This document shows positions 1 through 8,694 of a stretch of DNA of 32,735 nucleotides, one piece after another. The notes beneath the pieces were generated by a model. That model did no database searches. It was not told where the DNA came from and was given only the letters and a program-made list of their open reading frames with translations. Position 1 is the first letter of the stretch, and every line of letters begins with the position of its first letter. The translations under genes were made by a program, and so were the position numbers. Origin of the DNA: Bacteroidales bacterium UBA6360 (GTDB taxonomy: Bacteria; Bacteroidota; Bacteroidia; Bacteroidales; UBA932); the NCBI GenBank assembly GCA_002440085.1, contig DJRM01000118.1:7809-40543 (forward strand), given 5' to 3'.

Positions 1-43
1 GAGAAAAATTAAAACAGCTTCTGATGCCGGCAAGGAAAATTAT

Positions 44-739
44 CTAATGCCACGACGTCTCGACAGCACGGAAATAACTGCAAAGAGATATTTCCTCTTC
101 TTCGGTCAGCGGCGTCCTGAACACGATCTCCGAGACATCCGGATTGAGCTGGAGGCTCTTCATTGCGGAAAAGACCCAATACTCCGCCGTCGTGAAGTCT
201 GCGGCATCGAAGACATTGCACAGGCGCAGACTGCGTCCCTCCGCTATCACCAAATACAACTTGGAACCGGCATGCGAGGCCACAATCTTGTTGTATTGGG
301 TCATTCCTGAAAGTGACTTCAGCATATAGTACAACTCCGGAAGAATGTCAGCGCGGCTGCCGTCCACACGAAGAACGGTGTTTCGCAGAGTCTCCGACAG
401 TTTTTCACCTTCCGCAGGAGACCAAAGCATCGTTGCCGCAAATTCCGGAATGTCCACGGAGCAGACCTTGTCGGATCCGTCAACATCGGCAACGGAGGAC
501 AGAAGTTCGCGTTCGCGCCCCGGTACAACGAACTGAGACGGGACAAGAGTGACTTTCGGTGTAAAGAGGGATATTTCCACCTCGTCATAGCGGCACTGAA
601 GTTCGCTGGCAGTAAAAACAGACCCGGCATCCATCCAAACGGATGAATGCCTGGCCTTGTCAGATTCTGTCTGAATGGAAAATCCGTCCAAGGCTACCTG
701 GACGAATATCCTGTGCCTGCTACTCCCAGTTACCTGCAT
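44..739 (-). CDS. DUF3822 family protein
   Basis: A 231-residue protein that I place in the DUF3822 family of Bacteroidota by its overall pattern: an N-terminal strand region with VQVALDGFSI near residues 13-22, and a C-terminal half with VIAEGRSLRLCNVF and an acidic tail region. The family has an ASKHA/actin-like appearance but no established function. No signal peptide or membrane segment is visible. The start codon lies inside the 3' end of the upstream gene (20-base overlap), which suggests translational coupling with it. In related genomes the gene often precedes a 16S rRNA methyltransferase gene, but the window ends 43 bases downstream and shows no start for one. The family call is moderately sure; the function is unknown. 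Confidence 0.75.
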   Translation of the reverse strand: MQVTGSSRHRIFVQVALDGFSIQTESDKARHSSVWMDAGSVFTASELQCRYDEVEISLFTPKVTLVPSQFVVPGRERELLSSVADVDGSDKVCSVDIPEFAATMLWSPAEGEKLSETLRNTVLRVDGSRADILPELYYMLKSLSGMTQYNKIVASHAGSKLYLVIAEGRSLRLCNVFDAADFTTAEYWVFSAMKSLQLNPDVSEIVFRTPLTEEEEISLCSYFRAVETSWH

Positions 740-1412
740 TGTTGTTAGGTGCGGTGATGCTTCCTACCTTCAGCCCGGGATAACGATCGGTCTTGATGCG
801 CTCATCGTCGAGATTGATTCTCAACTGGTTGTCAAGGCCCTTAAGGAGAGCCCTGTACGGCATCTCTGCCTCGAAAAGAGGAACCTGCACACCTGAGACG
901 GTCTTCACGATGCAGGACATCTCGACAGGCTGGCCGTCGCTGAACGGAATCGTTCCGATTGTGGAGATGTTGAAGTCAGGACGGTTGTTAAAAAGAGTGT
1001 CCTTCACCGGAATCTCGCTTTCAATCGTGAACACGAGTTTCTGTCCGGTCTTTGAAAGTTCAAGCATCTCGGCAGAGGTAATCTTCGGTTTCCTCTTCTT
1101 GAGAGCCTTGGTGTTGGCAACTGCAAGAGAGTCGTCCATTGAACCGATCTTCATCACTACCTTCATCTTTCCCGTGTTGTAGAAAGTCTGGAGGGAGTCG
1201 AATGTGGAGACGAACTTCCCGTTGACGCTCTTGTAAGCCACCTGAAGATCGCGGATGTCCTTGAGCTGCTGGATGGCAACCTTTTCGCGCGCCGCCTTCT
1301 CCTTGTTGAATTCAACAGGCTCCATGACGCTCTGCACCGTAATCACGGCAAGGACGACAATCAGAATCGGAAGAAGGATGTAAGTCAAAGTAATCTTAAC
1401 TGCCTTGTTCAT
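720..1412 (-). CDS. Membrane-anchored protein of unknown function
   Basis: A 230-residue protein with one hydrophobic segment at about residues 8-27 after a short basic N-terminus, so probably an inner-membrane anchor with the rest outside the cytoplasm. Residues 35-75 are helical and charged (EKAAREKVAIQQLKDIRDLQ) followed by a stretch reminiscent of the pilin-like pattern 'LRDLQ.AY...NGKF'; I cannot assign a function from this. The open frame extends further upstream to 1586, but the ATG at 1412 starts the typical hydrophobic N-terminus and sits downstream of a good promoter. It overlaps the DUF3822 gene by 20 bases and is probably co-transcribed with it. Confidence 0.75.
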   Translation of the reverse strand: MNKAVKITLTYILLPILIVVLAVITVQSVMEPVEFNKEKAAREKVAIQQLKDIRDLQVAYKSVNGKFVSTFDSLQTFYNTGKMKVVMKIGSMDDSLAVANTKALKKRKPKITSAEMLELSKTGQKLVFTIESEIPVKDTLFNNRPDFNISTIGTIPFSDGQPVEMSCIVKTVSGVQVPLFEAEMPYRALLKGLDNQLRINLDDERIKTDRYPGLKVGSITAPNNNAGNWE

Positions 1413-1453
1413 ATCGTGGTCTTTTATAATTATCAATTTCACCAAAAACTTGA

Positions 1454-1484
1454 CAAAGTTATGAATTAGATTTATGAATTGCAA
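1454..1484 (-). promoter_or_regulatory. Bacteroidota-type promoter for the 1412-44 gene pair
   Basis: On the minus strand TTG (1484-1482), a 20-base spacer, then TAACTTTG (1461-1454). This fits the Bacteroidota sigma-factor consensus of TTTG, 19-21 bases, TAnnTTTG. The expected transcript start is about 40 bases before the ATG at 1412. Confidence 0.6.
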
Positions 1485-1495
1485 TATTAATTGTG

Positions 1496-1503
1496 TAATT
1501 TTG
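1496..1503 (+). promoter_or_regulatory. -7 promoter element for the nrnA operon
   Basis: TAATTTTG fits TAnnTTTG and lies 56 bases upstream of the nrnA start. The -33 region is only weakly matched (TTTA near 1471). It is arranged back to back with the minus-strand promoter at 1454-1484. Confidence 0.5.
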
Positions 1504-1558
1504 CAGTGTGGAAAGGCACGGCCGACGAGACGCCGCAGCATCCAAACCATAGAAATTG

Positions 1559-2641
1559 ATGATGAAGGAATTATCGAAGGCCGCATTGGCCGAGTTCAAC
1601 AGGATTATCGGAGACTCCGCACACGCGGTGATTTCCACGCACGCGCACCCTGACGGAGATGCGGTGGGCAGTTCCCTCGCGCTGGCACGCTACCTCGGCG
1701 GCCGCGGGACGGACGTGCGCATAATCCTGCCTGACCCTTGTCCGGAAAACCTCGCCTTCGCGACAGACGGCACGGAAGCTACAGCCATCATCGTTGACAA
1801 GAAAGACATGGCGGAAGCTGCCCTGAAAGGCGCCGATCTCCTCATAAGCATAGACTACAACAGCCCCGGAAGGACAGACGCCCTCGAAGATGCCATCCGG
1901 GCATTCAAGGGGCGCAGGATACTGATAGACCATCACATATCCCCGGAGAAGGATTTTTATGACCTCGTTTTCTACGAGACGGAAGTCTCCTCTTCCTGCG
2001 AACTGCTCTACGGCATACTGATGCGTATGCCGGAAATCGACGGGCACGCGGAGAGACTCGGGAAAGAGACCGGAACGGCCCTTATGCTCGGGATGACGAC
2101 GGACAGCAACAACTTCGCGAACTCGACCTACCCGTCAACGCTGAAGATGGCCGGAGAACTCATTGCGGCCGGAGTTGACAGGGACGCGCTGTTGGAAAAA
2201 CTCTACAACAGCTACAGGGAAAACCGTTACCGCTTTATGGGACATTTCCTCTCCAAGAAGATGAAGATCACGGAGGAAGGTGTTGCCTACGCCGTGGTCA
2301 GCGCAGATGAGATCCGGAGTTTCGGCATACGGGACGGGGAGACAGAGGGGTTCGTGAACATGCCGCTCGGGATTGGCACGGTGAGGATGAGCATATTCAT
2401 CAAGGAAGAAGACGGGCGGGACAGGCTTAGAGTCTCGGTGCGGTCGAAGGAGGGCACGTCCGCAAACCGCTTCGCAGGCCTGTATTTCAACGGAGGAGGT
2501 CACGAGCGGGCGGCCGGAGGCAGGCTTTCCGTACCGGGGGAAATTGAGGGGCCGGGCGAAGCCGAGAAATATGTGGAACGCTGCGTGAAGGAGTTTTTCG
2601 CCGGCGAGAAACAGACCGAAAGAGAGGAGGAGATGCTATGA
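1559..2641 (+). CDS. nrnA: DHH family phosphoesterase, NrnA type (oligoribonuclease / pAp phosphatase)
   Basis: A 360-residue cytoplasmic protein with the two-domain DHH/DHHA1 architecture. The N-terminal metal-binding motif HAHPDGDAVGS is at residues 28-38, the DHH motif (IDHH) at 123-126, and the DHHA1 motif GGGHERAAGG at 312-321. Members of this family degrade nano-RNAs and dephosphorylate 3'-phosphoadenosine 5'-phosphate using Mn ions. TTG, ATG and ATG triplets stand in tandem at 1556, 1559 and 1562; I chose the first ATG. The stop codon overlaps the next start (ATGA), so translation is likely coupled to the FKBP lipoprotein that follows. In Bacteroidota such genes are often found beside gldI-like FKBP genes, from memory. 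Confidence 0.88.
   Translation: MMKELSKAALAEFNRIIGDSAHAVISTHAHPDGDAVGSSLALARYLGGRGTDVRIILPDPCPENLAFATDGTEATAIIVDKKDMAEAALKGADLLISIDYNSPGRTDALEDAIRAFKGRRILIDHHISPEKDFYDLVFYETEVSSSCELLYGILMRMPEIDGHAERLGKETGTALMLGMTTDSNNFANSTYPSTLKMAGELIAAGVDRDALLEKLYNSYRENRYRFMGHFLSKKMKITEEGVAYAVVSADEIRSFGIRDGETEGFVNMPLGIGTVRMSIFIKEEDGRDRLRVSVRSKEGTSANRFAGLYFNGGGHERAAGGRLSVPGEIEGPGEAEKYVERCVKEFFAGEKQTEREEEML
2625..2630 (+). promoter_or_regulatory. Shine-Dalgarno-like site for the first FKBP gene
   Basis: AGGAGG lies 7 bases before the ATG at 2638, inside the 3' end of nrnA. Such strong sites are uncommon in Bacteroidota, and this one supports the 2638 start and the ATGA overlap. Confidence 0.45.
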
Positions 2642-3204
2642 AAGGGAATTCAAGGATATATGGGTTCGCCGCACTTGTCTTGGCGGCAATGGCGATGACG
2701 GTCGCCGCATGCATGAAACAGCAGCTCCAGACCACATACGACAGCCAGGACAAAAGGATAGACTCATTCATACAGAGCCAGCTGAGCAGTTCAAAGGCTT
2801 TGAGGACATACCCGAACGGCGGAAGCAACAGGCTTGTGATTGTCGAGGGCGAAGGAGAGGACAGCCTGTCGACTTCGGGCAGCGTGACATTCTACTATGC
2901 CGCCTACACGTTCAGCGGAAGCATCAGCAGCGGCAACCTGTTCGCCACGAACCACGAGCAGACGATTGCCGCAAGCGGATGGACGACGCTCTCGGGAATC
3001 GACACAAGCCCCGTGACGCTGAAGCTCGACGATTCGGACATGGTTGAGGGACTCAGGATGGGACTTTTCGGAGTGAAGAAAGGACAGGAATGCTACATTA
3101 TATTCTCAGGGAAATACGGATTCGGCTCAAAGCCCATTGGCACAATTCCTGCGAACTCCGCCCTGCTCTACCACATTTGGGTGGAAAATATTGATAATAA
3201 TTAA
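2638..3204 (+). CDS. FKBP-type peptidyl-prolyl isomerase lipoprotein
   Basis: A 188-residue lipoprotein: the hydrophobic N-terminus ends in the lipobox VAAC with the lipidated Cys at residue 25. The C-terminal 110 residues form one FKBP-like domain, recognisable by the tail GLFGVKKGQECYIIFSGKYG followed by IPANSALLYHIWVENI, which matches the family pattern of a Gly-rich turn, an Ile-Pro loop and the final beta strand. It presumably acts as a chaperone or prolyl isomerase in the periplasm or at the outer membrane. It lies between nrnA and a second, larger FKBP lipoprotein, resembling the GldI neighbourhood of gliding Bacteroidota; whether it has a motility or secretion role here is not shown. 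Confidence 0.82.
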   Translation: MKGNSRIYGFAALVLAAMAMTVAACMKQQLQTTYDSQDKRIDSFIQSQLSSSKALRTYPNGGSNRLVIVEGEGEDSLSTSGSVTFYYAAYTFSGSISSGNLFATNHEQTIAASGWTTLSGIDTSPVTLKLDDSDMVEGLRMGLFGVKKGQECYIIFSGKYGFGSKPIGTIPANSALLYHIWVENIDNN

Positions 3205-3215
3205 GGTATAATTAT

Positions 3216-4307
3216 ATGAAGAAAATCTCAATCTGCGCGATAATGGCGATGCTGCTCATGGGCGGCTGCGCGAAGACGACGGAAAGCGGGGAATATGACA
3301 ACGAGACGAGGTATCTCGCCGCATGGCTCAAGATTGAACACCCGGAACTTGAAGAGTCTCACGGAATAACAATCAGCAGAAATCCGGAAACCGGCATGCC
3401 GGAAAAAATCGGACGGGGAGTTTATCTGCTTTCCGAAACCGAAGGCACCGGAGAGAAGACCGCGGAAAAAGGTAATTACGTAAGGGTCAGCTACACGGCA
3501 TTGAGCCTTGACGGGAGCATTTCTTCATATACCGAAAAGGAAACGGCAGAAAAGCTCGGCACAGACGAGGAGGCTAACTTCTACGGGCCTCATGTCATTT
3601 CCATTGCCGGCGGGTCGAATTATGCCGGGGTCATCGACGCGGTTGCCGGGATGAAGGAAGGAGGAGAGAGGACGGTGCTCGTGCCGAAATGGCTCATGAG
3701 CACACAGGATTACGGCAGCGAGGACGAATATCTCTCTAAATCGTCGTCCGCATCAAACACGATATATCAGCTGAGACTCGTCGAGATTATCGAGGACATC
3801 AGCAAATATCAGATCGATGTAATCGAGACGTACTTGAAAGACAACGTTGTCGGAAAACTAGCAACGGACAAGGGACCGGCAGTAATGCCTGACACGACTG
3901 CGGCAATAGGGGCATGCGAGGGATTTTATTTCATCCCTGTCTCCGACACCACGGGGCACAGGACATTCCCGTCCGACACCACGGTCAAGATAAACTACAC
4001 CGGCAGCAGGCTCGACGGCCAGGCCTTCGACACGACAATAGAGAAGACCGCCAAGGACAACGACATCTGGTCATCGTCAAAGACATACGAGGAACAGTCC
4101 ATCAGCTGGGGTGAGAGCTTCAGCGACCTTAAGATGAGCAGCAGTTCGCTCATCAGCGGCTTCAGCAAGACCCTCTGGCAGATGAACAAGGGCAAGGGCA
4201 TCGGAATTTTCTGGTCCGACCTCGGCTATGGCAGCTCAGGCAGCGGCAGCATGATTCCGGGATATGCACCGCTGATGTTCGAGATTGAAATCGTCGACGA
4301 AGAATAG
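3216..4307 (+). CDS. Lipoprotein with two FKBP-type prolyl isomerase domains
   Basis: A 363-residue lipoprotein with lipobox MGGC and lipid-carrying Cys at residue 18. Two FKBP-like modules can be seen. The first covers about residues 65-192 (YVRVSYTALSLDG, GVIDAVAGMKEGGERTVLVP, IYQLRLVEII), the second about 235-362 (VKINYTGSRLDGQAFDTT, LISGFSKTLWQMNKGKG, APLMFEIEIVDE). The family isomerises Xaa-Pro bonds, but the aromatic active-site residues are only partly recognisable in each module, so activity is uncertain. It is probably co-transcribed with the preceding FKBP gene, 11 bases away, and both products should lie in the cell envelope. Confidence 0.78.
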   Translation: MKKISICAIMAMLLMGGCAKTTESGEYDNETRYLAAWLKIEHPELEESHGITISRNPETGMPEKIGRGVYLLSETEGTGEKTAEKGNYVRVSYTALSLDGSISSYTEKETAEKLGTDEEANFYGPHVISIAGGSNYAGVIDAVAGMKEGGERTVLVPKWLMSTQDYGSEDEYLSKSSSASNTIYQLRLVEIIEDISKYQIDVIETYLKDNVVGKLATDKGPAVMPDTTAAIGACEGFYFIPVSDTTGHRTFPSDTTVKINYTGSRLDGQAFDTTIEKTAKDNDIWSSSKTYEEQSISWGESFSDLKMSSSSLISGFSKTLWQMNKGKGIGIFWSDLGYGSSGSGSMIPGYAPLMFEIEIVDEE

Positions 4308-4350
4308 GTAAATCAAAGACATACAAGACAAGTAGGAACAGAAGGACAAG

Positions 4351-4355
4351 GGAGG
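4351..4355 (+). promoter_or_regulatory. Shine-Dalgarno-like site for the MATE gene
   Basis: GGAGG stands four bases before the ATG at 4360. The spacing is a little short, but it supports this start over downstream alternatives. Confidence 0.35.
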
Positions 4356-4359
4356 AATA

Positions 4360-5751
4360 ATGGCCGAAATAAAATCAGCACCGACAGAATTAGGAACCGA
4401 AAAAATCTGGAAACTCATACAGAACTACGCTCTGCCTGCCATCATAGCGATGACGGCATCCTCACTGTACAACATGGTGGACAGCATCTTCGTGGGACAG
4501 GGAGTGGGACCTCTGGCGATTTCCGGACTCGCGGTGACTTTTCCCCTGATGAACCTGTCGACGGCATTCGGAACACTCGTCGGAGTGGGAGGGGCGACGA
4601 TTCTCTCAATCCTGCTCGGACAGAAGAACTACGAGGGAACGAACAAGGTGCTGAGCAACATCGTGACCCTCAACATAATAATAGGATTTCTCTTTGCTGC
4701 CGTAGCGCTCGTTTTCCTGGATCCGATACTGAAGTTCTTCGGAGCCAGCGACAACACGATAGTCTATGCGAGAGAATACATGCAGATTATCCTTTACGGA
4801 AACATAATCACGCATGTATATTTCGGACTCAACGGCGCCATGAGGTCTACAGGAAGCCCGAAGATGGCGATGGGTCTGACGATTTTCACCGTGCTGTTCA
4901 ACACCGCGCTTGACCCTCTCATGATTTTCGGACTGAACATGGGAATACGCGGCGCGGCGTGGGCGACCGTCATATCACAGTTCCTCGCGATGATTATAGC
5001 GTTATGGCACTTCACGCGCAAGGACAGAACGGTGCATTTCGACAAGGGAATACTCCGCCTGGACCTTAGAGTGGCGAAAGATTCGCTCGAAATCGGCTTC
5101 GGGCCGTTCCTGATGAACACCGCCGCCTGCATAGTCTCGCTCTTCATCAACCAGCAGCTCGGCAAATATGCCGGAGACCTCGGAATCGGAGCCTACGGAA
5201 TATGCAACCGTCTGACTTTCATGTTCATAATGATTTGTATGGGACTGAATCAGGGGATGCAGCCTATTGCCGGCTACAACTACGGGGCAAGAAAATACAG
5301 CCGTGTGAAGGAGGTTTATTTAAAGACGGCGGGGCTCGCCACGATTGTCTCCGTCCTGTGCTTCATCGTATGCATCGGACTGCCGAGACTCGCCTGCTCC
5401 ATTTTTACGCACGATCCGCAGCTGCTTGACCTTTCGTCACACGGGCTCAGAATCATGAACATGATGTTCCCTGTCGTGGGATTCCAGATGGTCGGGACGA
5501 ACCTCTTCCAATGTCTCGGAATGGTGAAGAAATCCATATTCCTCTCACTCACAAGGCAGCTGCTGTGTCTCGTCCCGGCACTCTACACGCTTCCGCTGTG
5601 GCTCGGGGCCGACGGAGTGTGGTGGAGTTTTCCTATTTCCGACACAATCGCGAGCATCCTGACGGCAATCCTCCTTGGAAGACTTTTCAGCAAATTCTCT
5701 AAACTCAACGACGGCGACGACCCGGCCATGCTCGGAGGCGCAGCCATCTAA
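4360..5751 (+). CDS. MATE family efflux transporter
   Basis: A 463-residue inner-membrane protein with about twelve hydrophobic segments and the MATE hallmarks: N-terminal IWKLIQNYALPAIIAMTASSL, then NMVDSIFVGQGVGPLAISGLAV, and NGAMRSTGSPKMAM after the fifth segment. The second half repeats the pattern (GICNRLTFMFIMICMGLNQGMQPIAGYNYGARK). The family exports cationic drugs or metabolites in exchange for Na+ or H+; the substrate cannot be predicted. It most resembles the DinF/MepA-like branch. A cytidylate-kinase-like gene follows 15 bases later, probably in the same transcript. Confidence 0.93.
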   Translation: MAEIKSAPTELGTEKIWKLIQNYALPAIIAMTASSLYNMVDSIFVGQGVGPLAISGLAVTFPLMNLSTAFGTLVGVGGATILSILLGQKNYEGTNKVLSNIVTLNIIIGFLFAAVALVFLDPILKFFGASDNTIVYAREYMQIILYGNIITHVYFGLNGAMRSTGSPKMAMGLTIFTVLFNTALDPLMIFGLNMGIRGAAWATVISQFLAMIIALWHFTRKDRTVHFDKGILRLDLRVAKDSLEIGFGPFLMNTAACIVSLFINQQLGKYAGDLGIGAYGICNRLTFMFIMICMGLNQGMQPIAGYNYGARKYSRVKEVYLKTAGLATIVSVLCFIVCIGLPRLACSIFTHDPQLLDLSSHGLRIMNMMFPVVGFQMVGTNLFQCLGMVKKSIFLSLTRQLLCLVPALYTLPLWLGADGVWWSFPISDTIASILTAILLGRLFSKFSKLNDGDDPAMLGGAAI

Positions 5752-5766
5752 CAGAAGGAAACGACC

Positions 5767-6378
5767 ATGGAAAAAAAGATTATAATAAACATAGGAAGAC
5801 AGTTCGGAAGCGGGGGAAAGGCCGTGGCCGACAGGCTTGGTGAGATACTCGGGATTCCTGTATATGACAACGAGCTGCTGGCAAAGGCGGCTCAGGATTT
5901 CGGATTCACGGAGGAACTGTTCAAGGACAGGGACGAAAAGAAGAGAACTCTCACGCTCTCGTCGATCTTTTCCTCAAGCCTCTTCGGAGGCGGGACATAC
6001 CTCACTGACGACAGCGCCCTGTTCAGCATGCAGGCCCAGACCATTCGGAATATTGCCGAGAAAGGTTCTGCCGTGATTGTCGGAAGAGCCGCCGACTACA
6101 TTCTGAGGGACTTGGACTGCTGTTTGGACGTGTTTCTTACCTCGCCCCTCTCCGTACGCGCACAGAGAGTCTCGAAGCGGACAGGAATGTCGGAAGAGGA
6201 CGCGATGGACTTCATCGAAAAGAAAGAGAAAGAGCGGGAAAGCTTCTACAACTGCTTCACTTTCGGAAACTGGGGCGTTGCATCGACATACGACCTGTGT
6301 GTGGACACATCGCTTTTGGGTGTGGATGGCACAGCGGACTTTATAATTGATTTCGCTCGGCGCATCGGATTGATTTGA
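5767..6378 (+). CDS. Cytidylate kinase-like family protein
   Basis: A 203-residue cytoplasmic protein of the AAA_26/cytidylate-kinase-like family. The P-loop variant GRQFGSGGKAVA is at residues 10-21, the substrate region IPVYDNELLAKAA follows at about 30-42, and a strand-Arg motif AVIVGRAADYIL stands near residues 102-113. Typical CMP kinases are slightly longer and end differently, so the real substrate is open. The gene often follows MATE transporters in Bacteroidota, from memory. Its last codons overlap the start of the next gene by four bases (TTGA). Confidence 0.85.
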   Translation: MEKKIIINIGRQFGSGGKAVADRLGEILGIPVYDNELLAKAAQDFGFTEELFKDRDEKKRTLTLSSIFSSSLFGGGTYLTDDSALFSMQAQTIRNIAEKGSAVIVGRAADYILRDLDCCLDVFLTSPLSVRAQRVSKRTGMSEEDAMDFIEKKEKERESFYNCFTFGNWGVASTYDLCVDTSLLGVDGTADFIIDFARRIGLI

Positions 6379-7781
6379 AAACAAAGAAAAATATAATTTA
6401 TATAGTTGCGGCGACGGTGCTTGTCGGTGCGGCTGTGTTGGTGCCGTCCCTCAAGATGAAAGGGCAGCGGCAGGCGGTTGAAGAGGAAAGACAGGACACG
6501 GTGTTCCTCAACAGGGTGCTGACAAACGGGATGTCGGATGTGAGGGATCTGGAGAAAATGGATGCCAAGATTGAGAGATATATGCAGTATTGGCACATCC
6601 ATGGGGCACAGCTGGCGGTGATGCGCGGGGACTCCCTGCTCTACTGCAAGGGATATGGGATAGCCGACGAACTTGGATGTGTGCTTTGCGACACGACCGG
6701 AATCAGTGTCACCGGCGCGGGAAACACGACTGGGGAAGAGGCCGCCGGCGCGGAAAACTCGCGCAAGGATGAAACCGACGTTGTGGAGATGACCCCCGGA
6801 CATATAATGAGGGTGGCGTCAGTCTCCAAGCTCATCACGGCGGCCGGCATAATGAAGCTTCAGGAAGAGGGGCTCCTGCATCTTTCGGACACGGTATTCG
6901 GGCCGCACGGGATTCTCAGCGACACGCTCTACACTGCGGTCATCCGCAACATGAAGGACTACTCCAAGATTACGGTCGAGCACCTCCTGAGGCATCAGGC
7001 AGGCTTCCGGCGCGATCCGGTGTTCTCCGCAAACGATGTCCGCATGCAGCTTGGACTTGACTGCCCGCCGACATTGGACGACTACTCGCGCCTTGTCCTC
7101 TCGCGCCGTCTTCGCTACGAACCCGGAGGTTCACAGACCTACTCTAACTACGGATACATGCTGCTCTCGCGGATAATCGAAACAGTTTCTGGAACCGGCT
7201 ACGAGGATTATATTCAAAGCCATGTACTTTGGCCGGCAGGCTGCTACGACATGCACATCGCCGGAAACTACTACAGCGACAAGCGCCCCAACGAATCGCG
7301 CTATTTCGTGCATGAGGGAAGCGGCAAGGAGGTTCAGGAATATAACGGAAGCGGGCGTATGGTAGAGCGCTGCTACGGAGGAAATGACATAAGTCTTCTG
7401 AGCGGGGCAGGAGCTTGGGTGTGCTCTGCGGCGGAACTGGCAAGGTTCGTGGCTTCGATTGACGGGATGGAAGACGTCGTGCCGGATGTGCTGTCGGCTG
7501 AAAGCGTGAACGAAATGACCGAGTTCACGGATTCAAGCAGGTACTCCCTCGGGTGGAACGACACCAACCCGCGCAAAGGCTGGGTCAGGACCGGGACACT
7601 TGCCGGGACGAACGCCATAATAAAATATTTTCCCGACGGGGAATGCTGGATATGGATTACCAACACAAGCACGTGGAAAGGTCCGAGCCACGCGAAATAC
7701 ACATCGACCCTCTTCGACCGCCTCCGCCGCGACTACTCGGCCAAACTTCCCTCCCGGAATCTGTTTGAGCCGCAGAAATAA
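6375..7781 (+). CDS. Serine hydrolase, beta-lactamase class C / penicillin-binding-like family
   Basis: A 468-residue protein with an N-terminal membrane anchor or uncleaved signal at residues 7-24. The catalytic SxxK motif is SVSK at 149-152, the second motif YSN is at 256-258, and the third, normally KTG or HxG, appears to be RTG in GWVRTGTLAGT. This family includes peptidases, esterases and beta-lactamase-like enzymes acting on cell-wall peptides; the real substrate is unknown. Residues about 100-140 hold a low-complexity Gly/Thr/Glu insert between the first strand pair and the SxxK helix, longer than usual. The start is a TTG that overlaps the previous stop codon, which suggests coupling. 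No other start fits the hydrophobic N-terminus. Confidence 0.82.
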   Translation: MKTKKNIIYIVAATVLVGAAVLVPSLKMKGQRQAVEEERQDTVFLNRVLTNGMSDVRDLEKMDAKIERYMQYWHIHGAQLAVMRGDSLLYCKGYGIADELGCVLCDTTGISVTGAGNTTGEEAAGAENSRKDETDVVEMTPGHIMRVASVSKLITAAGIMKLQEEGLLHLSDTVFGPHGILSDTLYTAVIRNMKDYSKITVEHLLRHQAGFRRDPVFSANDVRMQLGLDCPPTLDDYSRLVLSRRLRYEPGGSQTYSNYGYMLLSRIIETVSGTGYEDYIQSHVLWPAGCYDMHIAGNYYSDKRPNESRYFVHEGSGKEVQEYNGSGRMVERCYGGNDISLLSGAGAWVCSAAELARFVASIDGMEDVVPDVLSAESVNEMTEFTDSSRYSLGWNDTNPRKGWVRTGTLAGTNAIIKYFPDGECWIWITNTSTWKGPSHAKYTSTLFDRLRRDYSAKLPSRNLFEPQK

Positions 7782-7816
7782 CAAGAAACTGAAAGAAAGG
7801 GGATGAAGAAGCCCCG

Positions 7817-8428
7817 TCAGAACAAACCGAACAGCTGTGCGTCAATGCGGTCTGTAATCGAGGCAAAATCCTCCGGATTGTTCTCAAAATCAAGGTTATC
7901 GCCCTCGATGGTAATCACCTTTCCGGGATAGGACGCGATCCATTGTTCGTAGAGGTCGTTCAGCCCTGTAAGATACTCGATGCTCATTCCCTTCTCATAT
8001 TCCCTTCCACGCTTTGCGATCTGCGCGACCAAATGCGAAATAGATGATCTTATATATATAAGGAGATCGGGATATTTCACGGACGACATCACGACGTGAA
8101 AGAGTTCCATGTATGTGTTGAAGTCGCGTTCCGAGAGGTTGCCCATCAGGTAGTTGTTGCGGACGAAAATCTCCACGCCCTCAAAAATCGTCCTGTCCTG
8201 AACGATGGTTTCACTGCTGTGGGCAATGGCCATCACGTCCTTGAGGCGCTGCGCGAGGAAATAGGTCTCAAGATTGTAGGACCAGCGCGGAATGTCCGTG
8301 TAGTAGTCCTCAAGATAGGGATTGTATGTCACGGCCTCGAACTTCGGGGTCCAGCCGTAATGTTCCGCCAACATGCGTGTGAGCGTGGTCTTGCCGCACC
8401 CTATGTTTCCTGCTATACCTATGTGCAT
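7817..8428 (-). CDS. Deoxynucleoside kinase
   Basis: A 203-residue cytoplasmic kinase of the dNK/dGK/dCK family, which phosphorylates deoxynucleosides in the salvage pathway. The P-loop GNIGCGKTT is at residues 7-15, the catalytic and substrate-binding stretch QDRTIFEGVEIF at about 77-88, and a Lid-like Arg region (AKRGREYEKGM) near 148-158. Which deoxynucleoside is preferred cannot be read from the sequence. It runs convergently towards the serine hydrolase with 35 bases between the stops, and starts from a divergent promoter region shared with the S9 peptidase operon. Confidence 0.9.
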   Translation of the reverse strand: MHIGIAGNIGCGKTTLTRMLAEHYGWTPKFEAVTYNPYLEDYYTDIPRWSYNLETYFLAQRLKDVMAIAHSSETIVQDRTIFEGVEIFVRNNYLMGNLSERDFNTYMELFHVVMSSVKYPDLLIYIRSSISHLVAQIAKRGREYEKGMSIEYLTGLNDLYEQWIASYPGKVITIEGDNLDFENNPEDFASITDRIDAQLFGLF

Positions 8429-8484
8429 GACTTCTGATATTTTCTGTGAACTTCAACACCGTGAAATTCCCGATTTCGGGGACA

Positions 8485-8516
8485 CGAAATTAGTTCTTTT
8501 TGTCATTTTTTCCAAA
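8485..8516 (-). promoter_or_regulatory. Promoter for the deoxynucleoside kinase
   Basis: On the minus strand TTTG (8516-8513), a 20-base spacer, and TAATTTCG (8492-8485), one mismatch from TAnnTTTG. The expected transcript starts about 50 bases before the ATG at 8428. A small hairpin (8467-8482, CCCG/CGGG core) sits at the predicted transcript start. Confidence 0.5.
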
Positions 8517-8558
8517 AAATATTTATCGGCATTGCCGACGTTCGATTGTTAAAAATCA

Positions 8559-8587
8559 TTTGATATTACAAATATTTACTATATTTG
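8559..8587 (+). promoter_or_regulatory. Promoter for the S9 peptidase-SusC/D operon
   Basis: TTTG (8559-8562) and TATATTTG (8580-8587) are separated by 17 bases, slightly shorter than the usual 19-21. The 8429-8694 gap is AT-rich and also holds a small palindrome TCGGC-ATT-GCCGA at 8526-8538, which could be an operator. The leader to the ATG at 8695 is about 100 bases. I saw no riboswitch. Confidence 0.5.
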
Positions 8588-8694
8588 TCGGTTGATATAC
8601 AATCGTTTCGCCCGAAATGGAGAAACGGCAAGCTTACAGTTTATAAGCGGCTTGTGCGAACAGATTGAACAATATCAAAGAATGTAGTGTTTCC

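Noticed and set aside
1..43. Start of a methyltransferase gene after DUF3822
   Set aside because: No ATG on the minus strand in this stretch and too little sequence to judge.
7799..7815. GGGG/CCCC hairpin after the serine hydrolase as a terminator
   Set aside because: Only four base pairs with an 8-base loop and no T-run on either strand.
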